This document shows, in pieces, positions 40,056-52,200 of a stretch of DNA of 64,000 nucleotides. The stretch covers positions 310,001 through 374,000 of the forward strand of contig SADC01000399.1 of NCBI GenBank assembly GCA_004194705.1. Reading direction: 5' to 3'. The notes beneath the pieces were generated by a model that made no database searches, was not told the DNA's origin, and saw only the letters and a list, made by a program, of their open reading frames with translations. This DNA is from Ditylenchus dipsaci (taxonomy: Eukaryota > Nematoda > Chromadorea > Rhabditida > Anguinidae). Numbering within the stretch: position 1 is the stretch's first letter; each line of letters begins with the position of its first letter. A program made the translations under genes and the position numbers.

Positions 40056-40105
40056 ACTCAGTATGAAAACATATTTCAAACACACATTTGTTAAGGATCA
40101 AAAAA

Positions 40106-40486
40106 ATGTATTTTCATACCTTATTTTTAACAGCAATATTTTTATCAGCCGCATTCCTAGTAGTGGCTCAACCTCCAGAAGTGGCTCAACCCCAACAACC
40201 TCCACAGCCCAATATTATTTTGCCCACCCCATTGTCACAAAATGAAAGCTTGGCGTTGGTATCTGGACAAACTCCTCCGCCACTACTTCCACCCGGAAAT
40301 CTAGGTGGAACGCCTGGTCGACCATCTCCGCCGCCATTTATGCCTGGTGGACCACCAGTTCCTGACCCATTGGCTAATCAAGGAATATTGCCGAGCACAA
40401 ATCTGAATAGTCCTCAAACTGGCCAACCTCAACCCATGACCAATCCTTTGGTGACACCTATGACTGGCATCCGACAAAAAGAATGA
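40106..40486 (+). CDS. Secreted proline/glutamine-rich peptide, 126 aa, intronless
   Basis: MYFHTLFLTAIFLSAAFLVV is a typical signal peptide with likely cleavage after VVA. The mature chain of about 100 residues is rich in Pro, Gln, Asn and Leu (AQPPEVAQPQQPPQPNIILP; TPPPLLPPGNLGGTPGRPSP; PPFMPGGPPVPDPL) and has no cysteine. The ATG at 40106 was chosen because it starts the signal peptide directly. There is a TATA box upstream and AATAAA at 40551 downstream. I recognise no family; extracellular matrix, cuticle, mucus or antimicrobial roles are all possible. Codon use is more GC-rich than the surroundings, as expected of real coding sequence. Confidence 0.8.
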   Translation: MYFHTLFLTAIFLSAAFLVVAQPPEVAQPQQPPQPNIILPTPLSQNESLALVSGQTPPPLLPPGNLGGTPGRPSPPPFMPGGPPVPDPLANQGILPSTNLNSPQTGQPQPMTNPLVTPMTGIRQKE

Positions 40487-40550
40487 CTCTAGGCTCTTTA
40501 AGTTCTTCTTTAAAAACTACTCCAATTTAATATTTATTCAATTTGTTGTA

Positions 40551-40556
40551 AATAAA
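40551..40556 (+). terminator. Poly(A) signal of the proline-rich peptide gene
   Basis: AATAAA 65 bases after the stop codon, followed by T/GT-rich sequence (TTTTGTAAGTTTTGTT) of the kind found at cleavage sites. Confidence 0.7.
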
Positions 40557-42061
40557 TTTTGTAAGTTTTGTTACGCTGTAATTGAATTTCGGTAATTATT
40601 CATTTATTTTTTTAATAACTATGATAAATTATTTGTAAAAAACCAGCAATGATTTTTTCAATTTGAAATATTTTCTGTTCCATCGAATAAATCTTTTCTA
40701 CCCAGTGTGCTCAAAAAGCAAAATCAAAGAAACTAGAAGTCAGAAATGGCTCTAAGTGGGCTTGATAGTCTCAGCTCAAAGTTTTGCATTGGTTCTTGTA
40801 AGCGAAATTATGAATCTAAAAAAAGATTGACATTAAAAAAAATTAATATTTCGACCCAAAAATAAAGGCATTGCCAGAAATACGATAAGTCTGACTTCTA
40901 ACACTTTATTGCACGTCAAAAAATAAACATCTCAAATAAAAAATTCAAATCATAGCATATTTTTTGATCGTCTTTTAGAGATTGCCGTCCTTCACCAGCA
41001 AATTGTTAGCATTAGTACAGTAAATATCACAGTTGAGGCTCAGTTGGAAGAGAGGTTTGACTGTTTCAACTCCTAACGAGCAAAACGCTCGTATCTGTTC
41101 ACTGAGCAAAAAAAAAAGATTCATAATGCTTTGCTTAACTGAATGGAGAGTATAATACGGACGAGTTTGTACAGATTCACTGTAGGCACAGCGACCGCCC
41201 GTCGGGCCGGGCCCGTCTTGTTGTTGTCCCGTCCGGACGAAGTAGTATTGCGACGAGATGGCTTTGTTGTTTTTTTTGTTTTTGCTTGTTTTGTTTTTTT
41301 TTTTTCAATTCGACGGTTGGCCAATTTCCAACAATTGACAACCCGTCCGAAGGCGATGTCCCGTCCTGTCAAAGTGTCACTCTCTTTACTCAAGTCCAAC
41401 AAGCCTTATCAAGTCTAACTAAATTATGTTCAAAAAGTTGTCGCTATGATTGTAGGTCGAGATACGAGGTTCGAGGCTCGTTTCTAACATTTAATTTTAT
41501 ACATGATATAGTTGGCAAGTTCATTTTATCTAAAAGCGGACCTTAAAAATTAGTAAAAAAACTTTTCACATCAGTAAAACGACAAAATCTGGCTGACTTG
41601 CGTAATTCCAAAGACCTTTTACCTTGACCTCGCACCTCCATTGTGCCATCGTATAATTTTTTTGTCAAAATTTGGCCAAATTTGCTAAATTTGTCAAGTT
41701 TTCATAAGATATCTTTTTAATTTTCAGTTTCTTAGTAGCTAAAATATTTCCGATCAGTCCTGATAGTTACTAGTTTTCCATTTCATTTCCGTCGTTCACT
41801 CTGACAATAGCAGCTTAGCTATCTTAGTGCTGGAACACCACAGCTGGACACTAAACAACAAACAAGTATTTTACGCATGGTTCATGAAGTCACTCACTCA
41901 TCTTCCTGCTGCATGGATTTGCACCTCTATTCATTTACTGCTACAAAAAAACAAACAACTTTTCCAGCCATTTTTTCTTCGATCATCAAATCCTCAACTT
42001 TCACCAGGCTAAAGCAAATTTATGTTTAAGTGTCATTTTAATTATAATATGAAACAAATTA
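40557..42061. other. Intergenic, no gene recognised
   Basis: About 41185-41370 is a GC-richer patch (CCGCCCGTCGGGCCGGGCCC...CCCGTCCGAAGGCGATGTCC) that resembles the GTCCCGTCC repeats of the hAT MITE at 39366 and may be another member. The overlapping open frames here are compositional. Confidence 0.4.
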
Positions 42062-42238
42062 CCGTATTTAATCTAATAGTGAAGCACATGTGCGTCTATT
42101 TTTTTCGATCCCCAAATCACCAAATCTTGAAATTGTTAATCAAAAATAGCCCTAATTCTAGAATCTCAGTCGAAAAGGGGGGGGTGGCGGGGAGGTGTCC
42201 GTATAGTAAAGACTGTGCATCTAGTAAAGCAAATACGG
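42062..42238. mobile_element. CCGTATTTAATC MITE, 177 bp
   Basis: CCGTATTTAATCTAATAGTG and ...CTAGTAAAGCAAATACGG are flanked by TA on both sides. Confidence 0.8.
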
Positions 42239-42353
42239 TACAAATTCCAGAAAAACTTTCCTCAAATGATTGACCCACGTTTTACCTGATAAAATTTGGG
42301 AACTGTTCTTGTTGGGCAAGGGCGGACCAGCGTACCTTAGAACATGGAGTGCA

Positions 42354-42494
42354 CAGTTAAACCTCGATATAGTGGCTCCCGTAAGGTCTAATAGATTTGA
42401 AACTCCAATACTGTGGCTCTCATTATAGTGGCTTCTTCGATAGAGTGGCCTTAAGACTGTTCACGAGGAGGCCGGCATATCAGACTTTGATTGT
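42354..42494. mobile_element. pogo-like MITE (decayed)
   Basis: CAGTTAAACCTCGATATAGTGG at the left, inner TATAGTGGCT repeats, and a weak right end ...TTTGATTGTATTG. Confidence 0.5.
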
Positions 42495-42739
42495 ATTGAC
42501 ATAAAATCGACATGTTGATTGTCAATTATAGAATACTTATAAGTAAAGGCTGGAAGGAAATCCGCACAAAGTCTGCTGTTCTACCCTGGTCAGAAAAATT
42601 ATAGTTTCTAAGAAAAAGGGGATAAAAATTGTGGCAGTCAATTTTACGATTTTCGCGCGATTCTAGGATCAAACACAAAAAAACTTTAGGAACTGGCTGA
42701 TAAAGAAGCGTCGAAAGCATAAATTTTTCGGCTTGAATA

Positions 42740-43335
42740 TATAGAATCTCCTCCTCCCCCACGCAGAGTGATCGGATGGAGGAGATAACTTCATATTCGG
42801 GTTTCTCGACCCCGATTTAATGAGAAAGCCGCGTGTTTTTTTTGATTCTGAGAAAAAAAATTTTTCGAACCACAGGGGTGTGTGCATCTCAACTCCAAGC
42901 CCCCGAGCCCCTGCGCCCCCGAAGGGTCGCAAGGGGCTTGAGAGTTAGAGATGCGCGCACACACTTACCTTAGACATGATTCCGAGAAGTACTCTTGACC
43001 ATAAAATGCATATAGAGTCTCTTTTCGCCACGGCCCAGTTGAAAAACATGGTGAGGCAGTCGATGAATACGAAAATTAAAATTTCTAACGTTTTTCCATA
43101 AAAGTGGCCCCTTTTATTCCCTTCCCCTCCCAATACAGCTCTTATTGCCTTTTAAATTCAAAAGGGCCAATTTAAAATTTTCAAATTTCGGCTAAAAACC
43201 ATGATAGCCCCCCTGTTGCTCGAAATTTTTTTCTCAGAATCAAAAACACGCGGCTTTCTCATGAAACCGGGGTCGAGAAACACGAATATGAAGCTATCTC
43301 CTCTATCCGATCACTCTGCGTCGGGGATTCTATAC
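42740..43335. repeat. Foldback element, about 600 bp
   Basis: AGAGTGATCGGATGGAGGAG...GGGTTTCTCGACCCC...GCCGCGTGTTTTT and its complement form arms of about 120 nt. Between them (42905-43030, reverse) is a copy of the GTAAGTGAGTGCGCGC-type repeat. Confidence 0.75.
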
Positions 43336-46086
43336 TGCAACCAATTTTTCATTCTCATCCCTGATAGAAATGTTTATTTTCATGTAACGCAAGCCCACGT
43401 CTCTTCAGAAACATCGTTTCAACATTTAAAACAAAAGTTGGCCAACATTAATTATAAAATTTGATAAAGTGACCGCTTTACCACTGATAAAAATGCTTAT
43501 CAACTTGTAGTATTTTTGTTTGGCAAGACAATATGTTTGCACACAGCGCAAAGGATTATTCAAATTTGTGACTCAGTCCTCCAAAATCATTCGGACTCCA
43601 AATTTATTAAGCTCATTGATTGTCGTCTTTCTCAGTCAAACTTAATCATTTTTCTCTTTTAAAACCTTTTTTGAACTTCGCAAAAAAACATTTTAGGTTT
43701 TGCGTTAGACGAAAATATTTTGGCGCTTTTAGAGTTTTCACAATTTTTTTAGAGGTAACCCAAAATCACCCCTTAACTCATTTTTTCTGCTCAACATTAT
43801 ATAAAAAAAAATTCTTAAAATTTTCTGAACAAAAAGTGAATTTTGTCGAAATTAGTATTTTTTTCGAAGTAAATTCAAGGTAAAAGTGATAGATTTATAG
43901 ATCTTTATTTTCTGGGACCTGCTGCATAAAGAAACTCTGGTATGCATACATTTTTATGCATTTAGAGTCACTTTCGAGTGATTCGTGTCTAAGGTATGTG
44001 TCAACCCCAAGCAACTGGTCAAAGATGCATTCAGAGAGTCTTCTTGACCAGCTTCAACAAAAAATATGATAAATCACCCAAAATGACCTTTAAACATCTT
44101 AAAAGGACCATCTATATTTTAGAAAAAAATTAGAAATGTTTCTTTTATCGTGTTGAGCAAATAGATTAAGTTTGAGGAGTGATTATTTTTGTATATTTTT
44201 GTATATTATATTTTTTGGATCATTATTCAAAAAGTCCGTATATGGGGGCGGAGGTGGAAGGAACTATAAAAGTTCCGGCAGGAGTACACTATTTGGCCAG
44301 AGCCAAAAGTGCGTTAGTAAATTTGTAATTTTATATCTCTTACGTCAACAATGAGTTTTTAATTTTTAAAATTTGAAGGAGATTAAGTATATTTCTCAAA
44401 AAACCAAAAATTCAAAAAGATCCAGCATGTTAAAAAGCCCTGCTAAAAAAAGAATATAACAAGTGTATTCTATCAATCTCGATCACTTAAAACCACTCAA
44501 TGGCTGGTCATTGAGTGATTAATTAGTGATGCATCACTTTGCGGTCTCTCCGCGCCCTAGGGCTGCGCTGCACAGATACATATCCATCCCAATCCAGACA
44601 CACAACTGACTAGTTAATTTCCGAAGATGAACACAAAAAATGTTTTGTGTTTTTAGTGAGCCAGGTCTTCTGCTCCCATCTCGAATCCATAAAGGATGAT
44701 GGTTGTGGTTGATGTCGGTCACAGTGACCAGTGCTTGAGCACAAATCAACTGGTTATTGAATTTGTTTTTTATTTTCCTTGCATAATGCCACTGACTTAT
44801 TTGAAATGTGCTTCCAAAAACCGGTCTGAGCCGTTTTTTCATTTTTACAGTTAACGATTAACTGTAACTAACTATTTTTTAAGTTTACAGTTGACCATTA
44901 CTAACTACTTTGACAGTTAACGATAAATTGTAATTGACTATTTTTCATAGTAAACTTTTCTTTAAACATTTTTTAAAGCTTACAGAAAGCTGATGTTGTA
45001 AGATTTGAGAATTTTTTATTTGTATTTTATTCAGACTTATCCCATCAATTTGACCCTTTTTTAACTTTCACAAAAAGAGGACTAATAAATAGGGTATTTT
45101 AATAGTGACAAAAACAACAACATTAAAACAATCCATTTTCACTTCTCCATTCCGACCTGGTGGATTGATATATTTTGCTTGCTGTCAGTTTAAATTAAAA
45201 TTTGATTTATCAACTGCTTAACTTTATTTAACTTCGCAAATTCCCTTTTAAAAATTGCACACCCACACTTTCAGTCTATACTTTAACATATAAAAATGAG
45301 TAACGTAGATTGTTTCTGATTTCTAGATTTTTTTTTTCAAACAAATGTTTACAAAGTCAATTAGTCAAAAAATCAAAAATTTTTGGATTTAATTTGCACA
45401 AAATCTCCTGAAAACGTTTTATTTAGACTGGCAAACTCGTAAATGTTGGCAAAACTGGCAGTGCCAGTTTTCCAACTGCCAGTTATGAAAGCACTGAAAC
45501 TTTCTAATTATATTTTTTAGCATTGTGTGACTAACTTTTGTAAGAATGCTCTAAGGCATGTTAACACCTAAATTGTGAATTGCTCTTTGTTGTATTTTTT
45601 ATAAGTCATTTTAAACTTTAGATGCTACTTGGTATAAAACCGGTATAAAAAGTTTCGAGGCCCCTAAAAGCACCCTTTTCGACCATTTTTTAAGGATTTA
45701 GTGCTATTTTGGGGTGGAAAGAGACCGAAAATGGGCCAATTAAATGTAAAAAGGAATATGTAGAACATAGTTTTGAATACTGGGGCCTAGCCTACTCTGG
45801 TATGCACGTTTTTTTTGTCAAGTCCTATGTTGAAAAACATGGTCAATGGTCGAAATTTCAAAACACCCAAAACTCAATTTTTATAGACCAGAACTCGAAA
45901 ATAATGTCTTAAAATGTCTTTTTGTGATTTCAAGGTGATTTTGAGTCGATATAGGGTGTTTGAAAACACTTTTAAAGTTCAACTTTTTTCAAGCCTGTCT
46001 CCAATATCTTCGCATTATTTTTCAATACAAAGAAGATTTGCGGCATAAGCTATAGTTAGAAAAAATAACTAAAGACAGTTGTCTGA
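43336..46086. other. Intergenic upstream of NHE, scattered repeats
   Basis: 43925-44050 and 45780-45900 carry the CTCTGGTATGCATAC...GTCACTTTCGAGTGATT dispersed repeat (also near 3290, 22380 and 25780). 44490-44520 is a small palindrome (CACTCAATGGCTGGTCATTGAGTG). 44850-44945 holds a few CAGTTAACGATTAACTGTAA-type repeats. No gene is supported. Confidence 0.45.
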
Positions 46087-46206
46087 ATGAGAACAACTAT
46101 ATTACTTGGCTTGTTCGTATTAATTAACTTGTTTGGCTGCCCTACTTTATATGGAGAAGCTGTAACTAAACAGATTGAAGCGTCTGATATCTCCAGGGCT
46201 CACATA
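46087..46206 (+). CDS. SLC9A: NHE exon 1 (signal-like N terminus)
   Basis: [20 protein letters not shown] then [20 protein letters not shown]. Donor GTATCT at 46207 keeps phase 0 into exon 2. A stronger-looking GTAAGT at 46250 would need a frame change and was not used. The first exon shows little conservation in this family, so the call rests on the signal peptide and phase. Confidence 0.7.
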
Positions 46207-49200
46207 GTATCTACATGACCATGAAACTAATAGGCCAGAAAGGTTTGAGGTAAGTCGAACTATTTAAATCACCTTTACAGCTACTTATAAATTTATTTTT
46301 AGATAGTCAGTTTTAACTTCAAGAATGTTGCCACCCCTTACACTATTAGTTTGTGGCTTCTATTTGCTAGCATTGCAAAAATATGTAAGTTTACGGGCGC
46401 TAGTGGGGAATCGGTTACCATTTTTTCTTTAAAAAATCAACAGGAGAGACCAAGGCATATTTAAAAAAAACCAATAAAAGACCAAAGTAAAAATGGGAAC
46501 TGATTCTCCACTAGTGCCAGTTTACTTTATTTAAGTAAGCTTGTCCCACATATACCGTGTTTGCTCGAGCTATTATTCATTATCTTAGTTGGTCTGGAAC
46601 TTCTGTTTTTTCTGAAGTTTTTTTTCGCTTTAATATAAGCGCTTGTTAAAAAATTTAAAAATTAATCCATATAAGGCTCCAGAGGGCAGTCTTAAAATAT
46701 CTTATTTTGAAGCCCGGTTTCTTAGCTACAAGATGACACGAACAAGGGATCTGCACAAATTTGCCTTGAACCCGCCACAAAAACAAAAAAAAGTCAAGGA
46801 ATTTTTTTTTAATTTGCTCTAAAGCATTTTTTGAAATTCTTTTTGACATTTGCAATGGCGAAAGATAGCTTTTATGCATTTGAATTCAGGAGTCTTGCTG
46901 AATTCTGGAAAAAGAGGTATGTTTAAAAGCGAGTAGTGTCGAAATTTAGTTTTGGTTGAAATACCTCGATATAACGAACCGTCGATATAGCGAACATTTT
47001 TGCGTCTCCCAGGGGGTTCGTTATATCGAGGTTCGACTTATTTTTAATTTTCTGCTTTGGGAGACCAAGACAAAACCAAATAAAAAGTTTTTAATTTTCG
47101 AAAATCAAAGTCTTTCCGTGCGGGTGGTTTACTTTATACGTGTGTTTGCTTCTTGGGAAAAATGAAATTCTGCGCTGGGCAGAGCGAGGGATTGACTCGA
47201 TTTTATCCAAATAAAAAAATCTAATCTATACCTTTTTTTAGTATTTCATGTGCATAAAAAGTTTGGCGAGGCCATTCCTGATTCAGCCCTACTTATTGTG
47301 ATTGGATTAGTGTTGGCTATGGCCTCAAGCAATTGAATGTGAGTGATGAGTTGTACTACTTGAACTCACACACTTTTTTTCTCTATCTGCTACCTCCTAT
47401 TATCTTCGATGCCGGCTATTTCATGCCCAATAGGCAGTTGTTTGAGAATTTTGACTCAGTGCTTTTATTCGCCATAGTTGGCACTATTTGGAACACTGTG
47501 GCTATAGGTTTGTGCTTTTAATTACTTCTTAATACACTTATTTAAAGTTGTTATTAAGGAATCACCCTTCTAGTCCTCGGAGAATTCAACCTGTTCTCAG
47601 TCCAATTTACGGCTTTCGAAATTCTGCTATTTGCAGCCCTGATAAGCGCTGTAGATCCAGTAGCTGTGATTGCTGTTTTTGAAGAGATTCATGTTAACGA
47701 GTTTTATTGTAAGTGACATTCTACAGGGTCTCTCAAAAGTATTGGTGTTTTTCGAATTTCATAAATCGATTTATGTTTGAAACTTTTATTATGTTCACTT
47801 CTCCATCATATTTTTTATAGAAAATAATATTCGAAGAAAATATTTCGATCCAATATCAATTCGGGTTCAGTAAAGAGTGTTATTTCTCTGTACATAGAGT
47901 CTCTTCTCAACCCAGCAACTGGCGAAACAGAAAAAGCCATATTAGGTGATTTGGACGATTCAGTTTGTGCTAACATAAATGTATCACAATTTTTTTCATT
48001 TTCAAAATAAATATCAGACATTGGCCGGGCAAGTGACCATCTCTACAAAATTTTGAAAAAATTCTCAATACTTTTGAGAGACTTTGTAAATTGTGCATTT
48101 AAGTAAGACATCACATTTGATTAGGGATGAGATTTTCCCCTTAATTAAGGTGATTTAGGGTTAGAGGAGTAAAGCTGTCCTAAATACGCTTATTTCAGGC
48201 TACCCCCTAAATGAGGGCGCTCTCACAGCAGGTCCGCATCCGCATGCGGAGTATTGAGAGAACCCATCCGTACGCATTTGCGAACGGAAATGCGAATATA
48301 TTGTGAGAGCACATCCGCAAATGCATCTGTATGAGTGTGCGTGCCGCTAAAAAAGAGAACAGACAGTATACAGGGTGTCTTAAAATTACGTTAACATTTC
48401 AAACTTAATATTTTTGTTCAAATTTCAGTTTTTATTTTTCGTTTATTTGTTTGATACACTTGTTTTTTTTGCTTGTTTTCTCACTTGCGTCCCATTTACT
48501 CAATGGTCTTCGAGTGGGCGACGGTCATTTGGTCCCCGGTCATTTGATCCCCGGTCATTTGACCCCCGGTCATTTGATCCCCCGGTCATTTGATCCCCTG
48601 GTCATTTGATCCCCGGTCATTTGATCCCCAAAATCCGCCAATTCAAACTTTTCAAACAGGTTCGAATCCTGGTGGTAGCAAACATTTTTTTCTAACTTAA
48701 AATTGCGTAACAAAATTGTGTTTCTTAGGTCAAAAATTGTGATTTACCCACCCCAACCCAATATCTAGGCTATCCACCTCCTAATCAGGTGGACTTCCAG
48801 CTGGAAAATCAAAATTTTACAAAAATTGAAACAAATCATACTTTCTTATGTAAAATTTTGTAGGCAATTCAGTTTTATAAGGTCAAAATTACGATTTTAC
48901 CTTCGGAGACCGAAAGTTCGAGTAGGCACCACCTGGTCAGATGGATATCCACCTGAATGGCCTGAAAAATTTAAACTTAGTTCAGATTCGTAACACACTT
49001 TTTGTGACTTAAAATCATGTAGGGAAATCACAGTTTTGGTATAGTCGAACCATGTTCAGCGTGTCCAGTCCACCATGTCCAAATTCCCTGGGTATATGTC
49101 AATTTTGTGCCGTCAATTTTGTGCGGACAATTTTGTGCCGCTATAATTTCAATCTTTCAGGTTATGTGACCCTCAATAGTTCTTCACCATTCTCACTAGT

Positions 49201-52200
49201 CCATTACACTCTTAATGGGGCGGCGGTAAATTACCCCTCCGTCAAATTCGGGTGACCAAGTGGAGGACCACTTGGTTGCCTAACTTGTCCGGTCATCATC
49301 TGGATTGTACCCGAACCACTTGGATAGTATCTAAACCATCTTAATTGTACCTGAACCATCTAAATAGTGTCCAAACCACCTGGATAGTATCCAAACCACG
49401 TGGATAGTATTCTTTGCACCCATAGGGGCTCGAACCATCAACCTCGGTTTTGGAAAATTTTGCGGGAATTTAAGTTTTTTATTCTGAACCAAGATCCAAG
49501 TGGTCGACCACTTGGATCAAATTTTTTTATGTTTTTTAGATTCAAAACCTGTTTTCTGGACTAATTCGGGCATGCTGAAGATGGTTGACAATAGTAAAAT
49601 GCCGTTTTCTTCAGTACTTTTTGAGTTTTGAGCAATAATTGATTTTGGTAAAATCAATTATCCCCAAAACTCAAAAATACTAGAGAACACGGCATTTTAC
49701 TATTATCAAACCATCTTCAGCATGCCCGAATAGTCCAGAAACAAGGTTTGAAATCCAAAAAAACATAAAAAAAATTTGATCCAAGTTGGGTGGGTAAATC
49801 ACAATTTTTGACCTAAGAAAACACAATTCCTAAACACATTTTAAGTTAGAAAAAATGTTTGCTACCACCAGGATTCGAACCTGTTTGAAAAGTTTGAATT
49901 GGCGGATTTGGGATCAAATGACCGGGATCAAATGACCAGGGGATCAAATGACCGGGGATCAAATGACCGGGGATCAAATGACCGGGGATCAAATGACCTA
50001 ATGCCGTCTTCGAGTTTATCCATTAAATTTAATTTCTGGCGTTCCCTTTTTAATATTTTACGTGCACGCTCGATGTCGGTTATCAAATTAATTTCTATCA
50101 ATTTCGCAGATATCGGTGCAGTCAAGGAGGGGAACTACGCGCCGGTTTCGTCCTTCTTCGTCATCAAGGTCTGGATTCGCGCGAATTGGGCAGCTATTTG
50201 GAGTGGCGAGGCAAACAATCAGCAATGTGCTTCGTCGATCAGTAGAAACTGGTGCTGCCAAAATACATTCTAGTTAACCCTCTTCTGTTGTCATGTTTGC
50301 TGTTATTATTTGTGACTGCGTGTGAGAGATGTGCTTAGTAGTGACTAAAGATTGCTGTCACCGTCTTATAATGGCTTTTCATGGACGTTTCCGAGGTTCG
50401 CCACCCAAAAATTCGAAACGGACCGCTACGGTGTTATGCTGCTCGATTTTTTCTTAAATGTTAACGTAATTTCGACACACCCTGTAGGTCGAGAAAGAAC
50501 GATATCTTAGACATATTTAAAAATGTGCTGCATCTTTTCGATTTTTAAGTTGTCCATCCTAAAAGAGGGTTTTAAAAATCTTAGTTTTTTTGAACCTCAC
50601 TTTTTGATTATAATATTTTCGCTACTCTAGTTTTAATATGTTTTTTATGATAAATGTTTCTTGTTTTTTTTCATACGGTTTTAAGTATAACAATATACGC
50701 AATATAAGAAATGGATTGGGCAAACATCAAATTATGATCTCAAGATCGAAACTTCCTTTCTGAAGGTCACAATCAGAGATATTGCTGAACTGTATATTTT
50801 CATGTCGGCAAAAGTGGCGAAGGAAAAATTCTTATAAATCCTGAAAATTTACGAGATCCAAAAAAGTTATTTTGAATTTCTTGGGTCTTTGAGTTCTAGG
50901 GGCATTGCTTTAAGCAACTATTTAATCAAAATTATGTTCTGATTACTATCATCATTTCTGGTATAAAAATATGAATGACCATCTCCACTTCCAAGATATA
51001 AAAACCCCAAAAATATTTTAAAGAGAAGAGAATTTTCAAAACTCAAGTGAAGAAGTAGCGAGTGAACGTCTAGCAGTGAACAACCTCAAGCAATCAATAA
51101 TTTTCGAACTTTGCACGATGGCAAGAAATTCATATAGCCGAAGATACCCCTGGACTGCTAAAACATAATTACATTTTTCATTTATGACCATGCGGATCCG
51201 TATGACAGCAGCGTCGCAAATTTTTTAAATTTTTTCACGATCACAACCTAAAAATCTGACACCGGATTCGTGTTCAGCATAGTCGATTTGCATGTGAAAG
51301 TGCTTTTCAGCTCGGAACCCAATGACAAGTTTCAAACTCCACTCAAGACATCAACAAAATTATTTTACGGAAAAATCTCTGTTATATGTTTAATCGTCCC
51401 CCCCTCTATGGTCTCACCTTTTTTTATTAAAAGTTGTCTATTTCAGGCGGGTCACCTAATTTAGGGTGTAGCCTGAAATATGCGGATTTGAGCGGCTTTT
51501 TCCGCTTCAATTCCTCCTCTCAGCATAAAAATAGGCGGAAAAGCTCATCCATACAGTTAATTGTCTTTTATCAAACACCACCTCAATTTCATAAACTGGC
51601 AAAATTTACCAAAAACCAGGTGAAAAAAGTAGCAGGCCCTAGCTGAGAATTAACTTATCGGGGTGTCGCACGAAAAAAAGTTGACTGTATCAAAACTTTT
51701 AGTGTAAATGTGTTTGGAGAAGCTTTATTTAATGATGGAGTCACTGTGGTAAGAATTTTACTCGAAGGAATCTCGTGAACTTTTTTTACTTGTTGAAAAT
51801 AGATTTTTAATAGATAGCCAATATGCGACTCTCAACCAGTGATGTATTTTTTAGATTTTTCGCTCTTGCTCCGGCTCTCGACTTTGAAAATTTGCTCCTG
51901 CTCTCGCTCCGGGCTCTCAATTTGCAAAAATTTGCTCTGAATCTGACTCCGAGCTCTTCGTTGAACAAATCTACTCTGGATTTGGCTCCTCATTTGAAAA
52001 ATTTTGCTCCGGCTCTCGCTCCGGTCTCACTACTTAAAAATTTTTTCTCGGTTCTTGCTCCGGTCTCTTAAATTTCGAAAATTTGCTCCTGCTCTTTCTC
52101 CGGGCTCTTAAGTTTCAAAAATTTGCTCCGGCTCTTGATCCTGCTCGGAGCCAGTTCCGGAGATTTATACATGACTGCTCTCAACAAAATTCGTTCAAGT

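Larger units (their letters stand above)
48371..50484. mobile_element. Tc1/mariner element split by a foldback element
   Basis: CAGGGTGTCTTAAAATTACG and CGTAATTTCGACACACCCTG are flanked by TA. After the insertion, the right part (50016-50280) carries a degraded version of the transposase N-terminal region seen intact at 53282. Same family as 53068-53854. Confidence 0.88.

Noticed and set aside
44534..44842. 102-codon minus-strand open frame, GC-richer than its surroundings
   Set aside because: No domain, signal or membrane segment that I recognise, no clear splice or promoter context, and no repeat of it elsewhere in the window.
46207..46250. Longer NHE exon 1 ending at the strong GTAAGT donor near 46250
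   Set aside because: It requires a frame change after HIVST-stop, while the GTATCT donor at 46207 joins exon 2 in phase without any change.
48528..50001. CRISPR-like or telomere-like array (GGTCATTTGATCCCC repeats)
   Set aside because: Units are contiguous with no spacers, inverted at the other end and bounded by a 10-bp target duplication, which fits a transposon in a eukaryotic genome.
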